A stretch of DNA of 64,000 nt from Zygnema cylindricum (Eukaryota; Streptophyta; Zygnematophyceae; Zygnematales; Zygnemataceae): assembly GCA_037447655.1 (NCBI GenBank), contig JBBHKE010000167.1, forward strand, positions 113,992-177,991. Reading direction: 5' to 3'. The notes beneath the pieces were generated by a model. That model was not told the origin of the DNA and ran no database searches. It was given only the letters and a program-made list of their open reading frames with translations. A program made the position numbers and the translations under genes. Below, in pieces: positions 32,584-44,718 of the stretch. Position 1 is the stretch's first letter. Each line of letters starts with the position of its first letter.

Positions 32584-33536
32584 GCTGTATGGTAAGTTCG
32601 GAGGAATTTCTGCAGGAAATCTCGGAATTTTGTCGACTTTCCATATTTTCTTGCCCTAATTTCTGCAGATTTTTTTTTTGAGTTATGCGGTTAGGTCAAC
32701 CTGCTCGAGTGGAAAGCCTCGAGGAGGGAGGCTATTTCATGCTACACTGTAAGCGTTACTTCTGAGGTTTTTTTCTAATCGTGTGTTTTTTTTTTTTTGT
32801 AATGTTTGTCAAGTTCTTAACAAATTTATTTCATGCTATGTTTTTTTATGCTGTATGTATGTTTTAATGTCTGAGGCTTTTGTCAACATGTTTTTTCGGC
32901 TTGTAGTTAATTGGTGTTTGTTTTTATTTAAACAATATTTGTTTGATTCTGAACAAATCTATTGACGTTAGACTTAAAAAATTCTTACGTCTGTGGTTCT
33001 TTTAGATTTTGGTTTTTCTTTTATTCGACCTTTATCATGGTTTTTTTTATTGAAATAATGTTTATCTAATTTAGAGCCAAGGTTGTTTTATGCGACACTG
33101 TAAATTTGTCTCCGTGGCTTTGTTGCTTGTGTTTTTTGTGATGTATTTGTTTTTTTTTGTCTGTTGTTCTCTCTTTATCATTGTATAATCTACTTGGACA
33201 ATGTTTACTTGTAAAGAAGTCTGTTGTAAATTTTTTATCTTTGTGGCGTTGTTGCCTTTTTTTTTCTGGTTTATTATCGGTAACTTTTTTTGCGCAGTTA
33301 TTTAGTCGATTTTTATTTTTTTTGTTTCAATGTTCCGAGAACTATTTGGTTGCGGTGATTAAGTAGCTGTGCGTGTTTTTCGAAATATTTTACTTTGACT
33401 TCGATTTCATCATTTGTTGTTGGTGGGACAACCAGCTTTCTTGACCATCTACTATTCCAATTTCCAATTTTTTTTATTATCATTATTATTTTTTTTTTTT
33501 GAAAATCCTAAAATCTAACGCTGAAAGCGCAACTTG
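32584..33536. other. T-rich intergenic stretch
   Basis: No gene is recognisable. Loose repeats of ATTTCATGC..ACACTGTAA and TCTGAGGCTTTTG-like strings occur near 32,735, 32,826 and 33,085. It could hold the TBL gene's 5' leader or promoter. Confidence 0.4.
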
Positions 33537-33559
33537 ACAGTCTACTTCTTGAACCCAAC

Positions 33560-33690
33560 CCTAGAGCCTAATCCCTAAAATGTAGTCCTACATCCCAACC
33601 CTAATTACTAACTCTAAAACGTAACCCTAAAATTAACCCTAAATCTTAACCCTAAAAGGTAACTCCAGAACCTAACCCTAATTACACCCA
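33560..33690 (+). repeat. Degenerate telomere-like CCCTAAA repeats
   Basis: About eight CCCTAA(A) or CCCTAAT units are scattered through 130 bases just upstream of the TBL gene. They may be an interstitial telomeric remnant or plant telo-box promoter motifs; the position before a gene fits the second. Confidence 0.6.
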
Positions 33691-33737
33691 GTATAAAGCT
33701 CTCCTCTCCTCTCCTCTCCTATCCTCTCATTTTGCAG

Positions 33738-36700
33738 CTGTTGGGAATGAAGACAGCGAAGACAGCTGGCTGGACGATCGCTGGACTGACTCCGAAAGTG
33801 GAGGGAGTTCCGCTGGAGCCTCCTTGCAGGTAGACGGCCTGGAGGAGGATCAGGACCGTAAAAATTCTCATTTTGGATGGAACAATATTCGTTCAATTTG
33901 TCGAAGGCTCTTTTACAGGAGTGAATCGAGACCGGAGCCTTTAATTTTAGGTCAACTGTTGTTCGGTAGAGGAGATGATTTATCAGCTTCTGCAGAAAGT
34001 GCGATGAGGCCATTGTTGGAGGAAAGGATAAGCCATAGTGATGGCTTCTCTATAGAGGGAGGGAGGGAGGGAGGGCAGCCTTTTCTAGAGCGGCAGTCAC
34101 GTAGGATTTCGAGGGAAGGAGGGATGGGGAATGAGGCAGATAGGCAGGAAAATTTGGGCCATGAAAATGACGCTGGAAAGGAAAAAGAGAACGGTTTCTT
34201 TTGTTCGTCTTTTTGTCTGCAAAAAATACGTTCTTGTCCGAGCCAGCTATCTTCGTGGATGCAAAAATGCCGCCTACCTCGGAGAGATAAACCGGGACAA
34301 ATAAGGGAAAATTCTTCAAATGACAGTTCAAATGCTTCAAGTGACAGTTCATGGAGGCATAAAGTCATGGAGGTTTTGCCGGTTCTTGCCATTGTCGCTT
34401 TAGCGGCTATTGGGGCTGTGTTTTATCTTATTTTGGTTGATGGAGGTAAGCTTCAAAATGCAAGCATTGATTCTCATCTGGCAACTTAGTGGTTTGTAAT
34501 AGAGCTAAAGGCATTGTCACTGTATGACCTTGAAAGCTATTTTGCAACTCTTTTTGTATCCTTCAACAGTAAGTAATGAATCCGATCTAGTTTTCTTGTA
34601 TATCCAATTTTAACAAGCCGTAGGAGTAATTGCTGTATGTACTGGTAAAGGGCAGCTGCATAGGGCCCGGGAAAGGGCTATATTTCGTCAGCATCGGTTT
34701 TTTTAATTCGTAACAATTTTTCTGAAGTATGAATAGCGATATCGAACTGTTTTTTTTACTTATTCATAACAGTTTTTCCTTAAAAATGAAAAGCTTGACC
34801 AGTTTTTATCTGTTTATAAGATTTTTTAGCGGAACCGATTTTCTTACGGTTCATAACACTTTTTTCTTTTTTAAGTACTTATAGCCTGTTTTTGGTGAAT
34901 TTTGATGTGCAGTTTGGCCTGCGGAACGATCTGAGTTTTTTCTCAACTGCGACGTAGGGAAAGGCCAGTGGATACGGTCTTCTGAACGGAATCTGTATTC
35001 TTCTTCTTGTCCATACATGCGAGATGCTTGGAATTGTCACAAATTTGGTCTAACTTCCTCGCTTGAAAACTGGCGTTGGGAGCCCGACCAGTGCATCCTT
35101 CCGCTGTTCGATCCTCACGAATTCCTGCGTATTATGCGAGGAAAACGGGTAGGATTCGTGGGCGATGAGTCTGGGGCGAATGCGTTCGACTCATTAGTTT
35201 GTATGCTTGCCGAGGCGGAAACCCCCCATCTTATCAGTGGCGCAATGGAGATCAGATCCTTCCAAGGAGACCAACAACTCCCTCCTTCAGTCAATACCTC
35301 GTCAGGGGAATCATCGTATAATTGGGGTTCCTTTAGCGGATGGCATTTTGGGTGGCATTCTCGAAGTCCCAAAACAGGCAATCCTGATTCGTCGGTGCAA
35401 AAAACCGATGAAGAGGGAGTGTGGACCAGTAACAAAATGGCGTATTTTTTTTCAGCGCACAATTTCACTCTTCTTCTTTATGATTCCCCACTGCTTGTAA
35501 AGGCCACAAGAAAAGTTTCCGTGAATGTGACAGCATGCGAGTTAAGCAAATCCTTGAGCCCTATTTCTGGAGTTGAGAAAGGACATTCGAGTGAAATGGC
35601 ACTTACTACCGAAAGGAATAATACCGGTGGGCAAGGGGAGGATTTGTTATTACGAGACTGTTATCCGAATAGGATTGAAATCAACCAACCTGATCCACTT
35701 TGGGCCTCTGAAGCTGCTCAATTGGATGTGATTGTATTGAATTCTGGAAAGGAGTGGAGAGAGGAGGCAGCAGAGATGCAAGGGTTGGGGATCTACAGTG
35801 AAGGTTTGCGGCAAATCGAAATGAGTATGGAAGGACTGGTGGGAGAATGGGCATACCCCCGAGCCATTGCAGGAGTAACACAGTGGTTAAGGAACCCGGA
35901 AAATTTTCAAGGAACTGCCATTTTTCGGTCTTATTCCCCGGGACATCAACGAAAGGAATGTGCCGGTCGGATGATGTTACCAACTGAGGAGATGGTAAGT
36001 TTCCCTCCTTACTTGTCCTCCTCCTCCAGTGTATTTAACCTCATATTAGAGAGATTTTGTTAGTGTTGTATATCGCTGGTCAGTCAAACCCGATTTTCTG
36101 GTTGATATTCTGATTGTGGATTGCTACCAAAAGGCGATGTTATCGGGTGGTGTCCATTGCTGCTTATCTTTGACACGTGCCCTAAAGTAGAATACCAAAT
36201 GACGGTGCCGTACGTGAAACCATGTTCTGGGCTTTTATGTACTAGAGCCTAAGGTACATTTCATTCGAATCTTGTGAAATGTGACATATGGGCAATGGGA
36301 GTATGCACATGTTGCTTGCGAAAATTACATAATCTTTGCGGGGATCAAAATCTCAAAGATATGCGCAAATTTGCTGAAATATGTACAATAATGTAGGTTT
36401 ATTGGATCGATGATATTCTGTGAACAATGTGTCGCCTATATGTTTGATAACGAGGTATTGATCTATGTATTAATTTTCGGCAGCCTTCCTTTATATGGGT
36501 TTTTGCTACAAGACTCCAATGTATAAGAGTAGGTATTGTAGGCAACAATTTTGTCTCTTGGGTTAACAACCATATTCTCCTCGCACGTTGCCGCCCTCCA
36601 CTCTAAAATGGACTTGATGTAGTAATGTGTAGAGGTTTTATGGGCAACAATGTCATCTGTTGAATTAGCAATGTTACTTTTTTTGGAACAGCACACATGT

Positions 36701-37264
36701 TATCCAATGTTTCATTTATAGTATTTTAGAATCTTTCTCAATGAAAGTTATGCAAGAAGCCTTTACTTGGGCTGCACTTTTGGACTTTTTTTGGTAGACA
36801 GTCACCCAAACTTTTCCTTGTGAACATGATTACAGCTCGTTTAGTTCTCAAAACTTTGATAGGGGCATCATCGGTAGATACTGTGGTTATGGAATGTGGA
36901 AATAGCTCTATTTTAACATTGCCCGTTCAAGCAAGATACACTTTAAAACTGGTGGGTTGGTTGTTTACAGGCTATCCAAGCAGTTAAGGAGCATGATTAT
37001 GACCGTTATGACAAAGCGGTTTTAAAAGCCATTCAAAACACGGATCTTATGTTCCTTAATGTGACGATGCTTTCGGCCGAACGTGGAGATGGTCATCCAT
37101 GGATGTCGTCACCTTTTCGGCCAAAAACGGATTGCACCAATTGGTGTTTACCGGGAATTCCCGACGTTTGGAACGAAATTTTGGGCGCGATTTTATTGAA
37201 TATCTACGGCAAGGATCATCCCTCGAAGCCACTAATGAGGAGAGAGGGAGTATGGCAAGAATAA
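33738..37264 (+). CDS. TBL/PMR5-family (DUF231) membrane protein, altered catalytic motifs
   Basis: Three exons: 33738-34445, 34913-35994 and 36971-37264 (AG/GT borders; phase 1, then phase 0; TAA at 37262), 693 residues without the missing start. An acidic/basic N-terminal region leads to one membrane helix (VLPVLAIVALAAIGAVFYLI, about 34,371-34,436), giving a Golgi type II topology. The TBL N-domain follows (FLNCDVGKGQW, CPYMRDAWNC, WRWEPDQCILP), then FVGDESGAN, NSGKEW, FRSYSPGH and RGDGHPW...DCTNWCLPGIPDVWNE. In characterised TBLs the GDS serine and DxxH Asp/His catalyse wall-polysaccharide O-acetylation. Here GDS is GDE (35,161-35,169) and DCxH is DCTN (N at 37,139), so acetyl transfer seems unlikely. 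The 5' exon is not found; an ATG at about 34,003 is an internal option. The gene is open throughout, arguing against a simple pseudogene. Confidence 0.9.
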
Positions 37265-37901
37265 AACCGGGTACAACCTGGGAAGGTGGGAGGTGGGTTG
37301 TATCTTTTTTTTGTACCTTTTTCATTAGGTAGAGTAGAAACACATTTTTTCTTCCAACTAAGTGAAGCCGAACCGCCGAACTGCTTTAAGTGTGGAAAAA
37401 ACTTAATTCGTTTATTAGGTTAGGGCACTTCAAGAGGAAGTTTCTTTCTGTATATTGACATGTTCATAAAAAGGGTGGTCTTTGTTCTTTCTGAGGAGAA
37501 ATTAGGAATTTGGGTTTTCAATAATTTTGGTGGAATAGACGTATGAGTTATAGCTTTAGTCGATCTTTAAAATGAGGTCAAAAGGCATTCTCGAAGACGA
37601 GGCATTCTCAAATTATTGGCTCATTTTTTTTGTTACAACAACGTGGTTGTTTTTATAATATACTTCATTTCAGTGCAGCTTTCCTTAAAAACTCGTAAAG
37701 AGTTATAATTGAGTTAGTTTTTTAAACCTTCGGACAAAAGTTTTCCTGCCTATTTTGTGACAAGTTGCGAATAAAATATAATAATCACGTTAAATTGACT
37801 ATACAACAACAAGTATAGGGGGTTTGGATTGACTTTGTTCCTTTTTTCTATTCGATTTTCAAGTGTTGATTTTCGTGCTTGAGATAGAAAAGACAGGACT
37901 A
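37265..37901. other. Intergenic, downstream of TBL
   Basis: AT-rich sequence, likely the 3' UTR and flank. I see no gene. Confidence 0.45.
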
Positions 37902-38119
37902 CGCCGTGTACTGCTTTCATTGTTAATGTTTTTTTTTCTGTTTAAACTCATTTTTTATTCGTGGACACTCGACGGATTATTAATACGATGGTTGCAAAAG
38001 AATGATAAGGTTCTTACCTTTCTATTGGTCTTCTCCAATTGAAAACCGGACAACTGTGCACAGAGAAAAATTGATTTAAACGGTGAAAAAAATATCAACA
38101 CTAATAGTGATGCATTGTG
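37902..38119. mobile_element. TA-target MITE, short form S5 (diverged)
   Basis: 218 bp between TA dinucleotides, start CGCCGTGTACTGCTTTCATT, end ACTAATAGTGATGCATTGTG. The most diverged short copy. Confidence 0.72.
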
Positions 38120-38820
38120 TACATTTGATGGAAATGTTGCTGCACGTGATATTGGTTTTACAGTGTATTTATTTAATGTTAATTTATTCATGAGCCAAAC
38201 AAAATAAGTGGGTTTTTGTCTGTATCTACCTAAGTCGGTTTTTGGCTGTATCTGCCATTCCCGAGGTTGGTCTCCAAATAATTGTCAGCCTAGTAGGTGG
38301 AAGAGGCGATGTGAAAGAGCCGGAAATAGGTTTGAATGATGCAGTTGTTTTTGGCGTTAAGAAATAAAAGCTTTGTACTATTGACGTTATTTTTTGGTTA
38401 GACGACAAAAAAGACTCACACCGAATCCGTGTTTGTAGCACTAATAGTGATGGGCGGTGGAGACTACTGATTGTGCTCTCGGTTTCTTCAGTGAATTCAA
38501 AACTCGTTTCCTTAAAAGTTTGACGTTCATGTCGATCCTTTTTCTCTTCTTGCCAACTCACTCTTCCATACCAGCTTTTGTAAATTCTACGTTGCTTCAG
38601 GTTACAATTCCTCTCCATTACCTATGATTGGATCGATGTTTTGTCGCATTCCTACTCTTGTCAAACATGTAAGGATAAGCGAAGAAACTAAGTGTGAATT
38701 GATGGAACTTCTTTGTTGTGTTGTGTCGCGAATCTTTAAATAGGTTTGGTATGCCTTTTCCATTGAGAATTTACTAAGAGCTCCAATACTCGGAAGTGTG
38801 GAAGTCCAAATGATAAGATA
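38120..38820. other. Intergenic, no gene seen
   Basis: About 700 bases with short open frames and no motif. CACTAATAGTGATGGGCGGTGG near 38,439 resembles one MITE end, possibly a solo terminus. Confidence 0.4.
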
Positions 38821-39037
38821 CACCGTGTATCGCTATTAGTGTTAATAATTTTTTCGCCACTTAAGACATCTTTTCTTCGTGCACACTTGTCCAATTTTCA
38901 ATTTGAAACCATCAATCGGAAGCTTAGAACCTTAAGTTTCAAATCACAACGCCGATTCCACAATCTGACATGTGTGTACAGAGAAAAGGTGTTTTAAGAG
39001 AAGAAAAATGTGTTAACATCAATAGCGATTCACGGAG
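38821..39037. mobile_element. TA-target MITE, short form S6
   Basis: 217 bp between TA dinucleotides, start CACCGTGTATCGCTATTAGT, end TCAATAGCGATTCACGGAG. Confidence 0.85.
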
Positions 39038-39869
39038 TAATTGGCAAATAGCGAGAGATTACGACAGGTGATTTCTACAAAAGCTAATAGTAAGGAGAAT
39101 CGTGAACAATATTGTGTTGGGATGGGAGTTCTAAGTTCTCCGGAAAATACTTTTCACATTACTCCATACAGTGTGGCTCGTATGAAGCAATGTTGTTGTC
39201 ATAACAATATTCTATCATATTATTATTTTTGTTGATAGTACGGAAATTTTGAAAGCAATACCGTGTCGTGAAAAATACTGGCTTTGGATACACCGCCACA
39301 CGACACTTTTAGTCCGAAACATACTCTTGCAGACGAGTAAAGGACTGTTGAACATTGTTTAAAGTGCGTAGTGGCGTAGAAACCAGTGTTGTTCAAATCG
39401 TGCGATTTTTTCAATTTTTACGATTGAAACGTATAATTCGTGACTGTTGAAAAAATCGCAAAAAAACGCGCTGTACTTTCTGTCCGGTAAACTGAACTGG
39501 AAATTTATGGGAAAAGTACAATATTTTCCGTAAAATGTACGTTTTTTTACGGAAATGTACCGAATTCGAGGAAAAGATGCGTCACAGTTATAAGTACATT
39601 CTGTCCAGTGAACTAAACAAAAATATCAAAGAACCTATACGTCATTTCATTGAAAATGTACGGACAAGTTTGAAAAGAGACGTTGAAATGTCACAAAACT
39701 TTCGCGCAGTAGTTTGAAAACCGTACAGGTGTCTTCTTCATTTTTTTTTGAAAGAAGCCGCCATGGAATGTTGAAAACGAAACCGCAAGGAAGCCGCCTC
39801 CCTGTATCCTACCCTCTTCCCTCCCAAGCTTTAATCTATCCTCTCTTCCAGACTTTGACAAAAGCAACC

Positions 39870-40560
39870 ATGCCCAGAATTCGAGGAGAGGAGTGGGAGC
39901 ACGTGAAGGCTGGCAGTGGGATTTTTGTGGCCAACCGATTATGCGTCTGTATTTATTGCAACTTTGAATATAACGCCCAAGCGACGAGGATCAGAAATCA
40001 TATCTTTGGAAACGTCAAGAGTGTATGGATTATAGCTTGCACAATGTGTCCAGACGAGGTGAAGGAGGAGTTTAGTGCATCGGAAAACCAGAAATCTGCG
40101 AATTCCTCTCAAAAACGTGTAATGTGCGACTGGGATGAACTCACGAGCAGTTTTCCACGGATTACAAATACCAAAGTAAGAGGTGTGCATACAAGAATAA
40201 AAATGCATTTAATAGGCATAATAAGAAAGAGGTAGATTTATCCTGGGCCACAGCTTTCTTCGCCAATGGATTGCCATTCAAACTTTTAGATGATCCATAT
40301 TTCAAGGCAACGCTGAAGAAGACAGGTGATATAGGTGGATCTTACAAGTTACCAATCTGTAGTGCAATGAAAAATTGTCTCCTATTAGAGACCAAGGCGA
40401 AGGTGAAGAAAAAATTGGCAAGTTATCAGAAAACTATTTATGTCACCGGTGCCACGATCACATCAGACGGGTGGACAGCAACAGACGATAAACCTTTCCA
40501 AAATATTCTAGCAGTCATTCTGAAAGGTGACATGTTTTTGACGAGTGGGCATATTAAGAA
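39870..40560 (+). pseudogene. hAT-type transposase, BED finger plus DUF659, truncated
   Basis: 39,870-40,100 encodes MPRIRGEEWEHVKAG, then CIYCNFEYNAQATRIRNHIF and CTMCPDEVKEEF, a BED-type C2H2 finger. After a frame change, 40,235-40,560 gives WATAFFANGLPFKLLDDPYF, CSAMKNCLLL, TGATITSDGWTATDDKPFQN and LKGDMFLTSG, the DUF659 core of plant hAT proteins with its conserved DGW. It ends abruptly where sequence of a TA-target MITE begins. The C-terminal dimerisation domain is absent. It may once have mobilised hAT-like elements such as those at 870-2,990, but that is only inference. Confidence 0.78.
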
Positions 40561-40654
40561 CGCCGACTACAAACTGAAAATCGGACAAGTGTGTACGGAG
40601 AAAAAATGTTTTAAGTGGCGAAAAAATAAACAAAACTTATAACGATACACAGTG
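40556..40654. mobile_element. TA-target MITE, right half only (S7)
   Basis: Contains AATCGGACAAGTGTGTACGG, the GTTTTAAGTGGCG block and the end ATACACAGTG followed by TA. The left half is missing; the DUF659 fragment takes its place. Confidence 0.75.
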
Positions 40655-41022
40655 TAATATAACGGTTGGACCTGAAGTCCTTGACCATGAGTTAAGTTAG
40701 GCTTCACTTTGGCCTTTATGATTTAGGGTGTAGTTCTATTAGGGAAAAAATGTTGTTGTTTACGCAAACCCGTACTGTTTCGTACAATGCCGTACAAAAA
40801 AAAAATGTCAAAAAAACAAGACTATTGAATGAGGGATTTTATTCTCCACTTTATCGGCGTAAACGTGCACCGTCGGATGCCTAATCAGATACGCCAACAC
40901 TATCAGTCCGCAACAAATGACCCGGGGTAGGTCAATTCTCTGCGCCTAAACGTATAACATCGTGCCACGTGGAAAAATGAACAAATATCTATGACGACCG
41001 CGCGACCTCGTGGGTACACATC
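40655..41022. other. Intergenic, no gene seen
   Basis: About 370 bases between the MITE remnant and the Gypsy LTR. Nothing recognisable. Confidence 0.45.
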
Positions 41023-42513
41023 TGTAATATGAATTCCTACCTCTGAATAAATCCCATTACTACAACTAATTTCAACCACACATTCCACACATTGGAAATA
41101 TCACATTCACATTGAAATCTTTCACATAAGGATCAACTTTTAATTAGAAGAAGCTTCAGTCCACATGACATTCAGCTTGGTTTCTTGCCCTCTTGGCTCA
41201 ACCCTTCCTTTCAAGTATTTTCCACTACCTTCCACTCTTAAATAATTCTATCTCTTAACTACGAAAACACTTATTAGTTAGTAAGAGATTTTGCTCCAAT
41301 TTGGTATTATTCGCTCAAGACCAGGATTCGTTAGAATTTTCACAAAATTTTCCAAAGGAAAAGATGCCTACTTTTCTTTTCGACTTCACCATTTATCCAT
41401 CATCGCCCTGGACCAGCCAGGCCATAGTGAACGCTCCGTTGAACAGGTTTTACCTAGGCCAATCATTGATCACCTAGCTGACCAATGCAAAAACGTGCAA
41501 AATCTCTAACTACCTGCGTAGTATTTCTAACCAATCAAACGCTACCTTTCACTACGTATAATTTACGTGCAAAAGTGCGCGCGAATTGAAACACAACTTC
41601 GTACGTTCGTGCGTCACAAATTTCACACGCGAAACTACACCGCCAATCGCTATTAGAGTAAATAACGCTAATTCGGTGCCCTTTTTTCAAAAAAAAACAT
41701 GAAATACAATCTATAATTCTATTTTTTCGATTATTCTAATTAGGGTTTTTTTTCATTTAGCGTTAATAATGGAAGTACAATGCGATGGAAATAGTGTGGC
41801 TTACGGACAGGGTATTTCAGTAAGAAATGGTACTTTATGAATTACAAAGGCATAAAAGACAGTTAACGTTATTGGGCACATATGTGAATGTGCACAGGAA
41901 GAAAGAGACGCAAACTCGTCGACAAAAATCACGTTCTCATATGTCCGTCCGTCGACCGTGTGAACAGCGCGATTGCGTATGAATTGTCAAATTTTGTACG
42001 GGTACATATGTTACTGTAAACATTGAAAGGGCGGGTATTTATTATTCAGGACAAACCAAATTATAGTTAGGGATTAATTAATATAAATATTTTTTTTTCA
42101 AATAAAAATAAATTCCCGACTAGTGTTAATAACACTAATTTTTTTTTACGCTATTTATTCCTATACTCTAATAGCGATTGACGAAGTACGTACGTAACTT
42201 ACAAAAGTTGACTTATGCCGTTTGTACTAAAAATCGTACGAAACAAAACATCAATTGTACCAAACGACCATATGTACTTTATCGAACGTACGCCGGAAAT
42301 TCCACTGCTAAATTGACCATTAACCCGTTATAACGAACACTCACTTATTATTTTGACCTCGCGTTGTCGCCTAAATACACCAATCACTAAAACTTTTAAA
42401 ATACAAATCCAAGTCGTGCGATTCTTTCCAGGCGTCTACCAAATTCATAAATTTATATTTGTGACACTTAAATACCTTTATATGAACAAGTTCGATCCCT
42501 TAATACTGCTACA
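41023..42513 (-). repeat. Gypsy 3' LTR, interrupted by a MITE
   Basis: About 940 bp of LTR plus the 549-bp MITE at 41,638-42,186. It aligns with 49,476-50,439 on both sides of the insertion. Confidence 0.9.
41638..42186. mobile_element. TA-target MITE, long form L4, inside the LTR
   Basis: 549 bp, start CACCGCCAATCGCTATTAGA, end TCTAATAGCGATTGACGAAG, flanked by TA (41,636-41,637; 42,187-42,188). The sister LTR shows the empty site: GAAACTACC with one TA at 50,106-50,114. This fixes the insertion boundaries and the 2-bp TA target duplication. Confidence 0.93.
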
Positions 42514-42530
42514 TCATCCCCTCCTTATTT
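42514..42530 (-). other. Gypsy polypurine tract
   Basis: Minus strand AATAAGGAGGGGATGA immediately before the 3' LTR. Confidence 0.75.
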
Positions 42531-42599
42531 TTAACTGACATAGTTAAAACACATTTCATTCTTAAAACGTGACTTCTATATTGTTATCGCTCCAATACC

Positions 42600-43057
42600 T
42601 TTGTAAAAACTCATAAATATTATCTTCTAAAATGAACTCATCTTCTGGTCTTGCTAGGTAATGCACTAGCCAAAATATAGTATTGCCGACCTTAAACCGT
42701 TGACTAACCCAATCTATTTTCCCATTTGTGAACCTCACGTACTATAGTTATTGAGGGATCTAATTGGAATTCTCTTTCAGTTCCTCGAAGATTTGTCAGT
42801 TTTAGCTGACTAACTTGTATCACTGGATGATTTTTTGTTGAAGGCCAAATGTCTAATTTGGCAGCAACTCACGATATCATCTCGATTACACTAAATGGTC
42901 CGATGTACTTAGGAGGAAATTTCCCCGTCGGATTGGATTGTTCCTCAATCTTGCACCTGTAATGAAATGTTGAAAGCCAAACTGTATCACCTGTGATTAC
43001 CACCCAATCACCCCGTTTGCGGCTAGCATTTAATTCTTGCCTCCTCTGTGTCTCCAC
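42600..43057 (-). pseudogene. Gypsy integrase C-terminal region
   Basis: The minus strand shows RRQELNASRKRGDWVVI, then VWLSTFHYRCK and PPKYIGPFSVIEMIS, the GPY/F module that follows the catalytic core in Gypsy integrases. Further 3' (42,780-42,600) is a possible chromodomain remnant (LVHYLARPEDE), which I regard as uncertain. Confidence 0.72.
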
Positions 43058-43249
43058 TAATGCATCGTGGACTCTTTTCTAGATTGTTTCAATGTATCCC
43101 CAAAACTCCATTCCAAAACTCTTATTTTCTTGAGTGACCCTTGTTATTAATAATAATGCTTCTCTGGGTTAGTATCCGTATGCATCTTTAAACTGTGAGA
43201 ATCCTGTACTGACATGTTTACATGAATTTGTATGCAAATTCCATTTATG

Positions 43250-43680
43250 GTATTTTAGATTCCCATGTCTTCTGAACTCCACTGCAAACAGTCCTAAGCA
43301 TTTCCTCTAGTGTACGGTTCATCCTTTCTATTTGTCTAAGGGTGATAGAAGGTACTCATTTCGAATTCGTTGCCTAAATTTTGTTGCAATTCTTTCCAAA
43401 ATGCAGACGTAAATTTAGAATCCCAATCAATGACTATGGACTGAGGAATTCCATGATGCCTAACCACATTGTCAAAATATAGCTTTGGAATGTTTACAAC
43501 TAAGTGAGTGGTTTTGCAAAGGATAAAGATTGCCATTTTATTGAACTAATCAACCACGACCATGATACTATCATTTTTTCTAGATGTAGCTCATCCTCCC
43601 TCCCAATATATCATTCTTCCCTCCCAATCTGCCTTCCCTCCTTCCCAATCTTCCCTTCGCCAATAACCTGACAATAAAAT
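43250..43680 (-). pseudogene. Gypsy integrase core, fragmentary
   Basis: 43,536-43,336 encodes FDNVVRHHGIPQSIVIDWDS, KFTSAFWKELQQNLG and EFEMSTFYHP, covering the second catalytic Asp (normally in SDRD; here DWDS) and the approach to Glu. Stops flank it. Confidence 0.8.
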
Positions 43681-44002
43681 CCATACAAACAGACACCCAT
43701 GGTCTTTCAGGATATCTAATGATTTTAGGAGTCCTCTTGGTTTATGGTTACTAGGTTTACTATGTTATGAGGAAACACAACTTTCCACATTTTTAAACAC
43801 CTCATTTGCCATCTTTGACCAAAAGAATCTACTCTCCAACCGCCTAAGAGTTTTATCCCGACCTAGATGTCCTAAATACTTATGAGCTTTGTGTAAAAGT
43901 TGCTTTTTGAAGTCTCCCACCCCAAGAATGCATAACCTATCCTTTGTTCGTAAATACAGGAAACAATTCTTCTATTTTTAAGTTTTTTCACATGCCTCTC
44001 AT

Positions 44003-44545
44003 TTAATGGGTCAGAAATTCCGCGGAAAGATTCTTTCGAATAACAGCAAAGTAAGGATCGTTATCAAAACCATTTCTAACAATATCTAAAAAAAAATCAT
44101 CCTGAACTATTACACTTATTTCAAAACATCTACTTAAAGAATCTGCCACTACATTTGTCTTTCTAAGAATATGATTGGTGTTGAATTTGAAATATGCTAA
44201 TTTTTGCATCCACCCAACCTGTCTACCTGTCATGATCTGTGCATCACTTAGTCTTTGTAGATAAAAAATTGCTTTATTGTCACGATAAAGCGTGAATTCC
44301 TTACTATGCAAATAACAACGCTATTTCACTAATGTAAGAAGAACTGCAAGTATTTTTTTTTCATGTGTTGGGTAATTCTTTTCTGCATCATTGAATTTCC
44401 CAGACTGAAAAACAATAGAATAAAAATATTGGCCAACCCGTTGACATATGACTGCACTTAAACCTTTATCACATGCATCTGTGGTGATTATGACTTCAAA
44501 CGCTTCAGCAAGATCAGGATACACCAGTGTAGGGGCAGAGGTCAA
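44003..44545 (-). pseudogene. Gypsy RNase H
   Basis: 44,545-44,321 gives FEVIITTDACDKGLSAVICQ and NYPTHEKKILAVLLTLVK; 44,311-44,003 gives FTLYRDNKAIFYLQ, HILRKTNVVADSLSR. The D/E/D catalytic pattern and the NVVADSLSR end are typical. One stop separates the halves. Confidence 0.85.
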
Positions 44546-44718
44546 CTTCCTTTTTAGTTCAAATCTCTCTTTTGATCAGCTTCCCACACAAACGTCTCCT
44601 CCTCCCGTTGTAAATCTGTCAAAGGTGCAGCGATCATACTGAAGTTCTTGATAAATTTCTTGTAATAAGTGGCCAATCCCAAAAATGATCTAATTTCTGT
44701 GACATTAGTAGGTTGCTT

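Noticed and set aside
33678-34392. Minus-strand open frames across TBL exon 1
   Set aside because: The plus strand has splice sites, a membrane helix and continuity with the TBL domain; the minus frames have none.
42600-42780. Chromodomain at the end of the Gypsy integrase
   Set aside because: The reading is partial, in a broken frame, and lacks the aromatic cage pattern clearly enough to claim.
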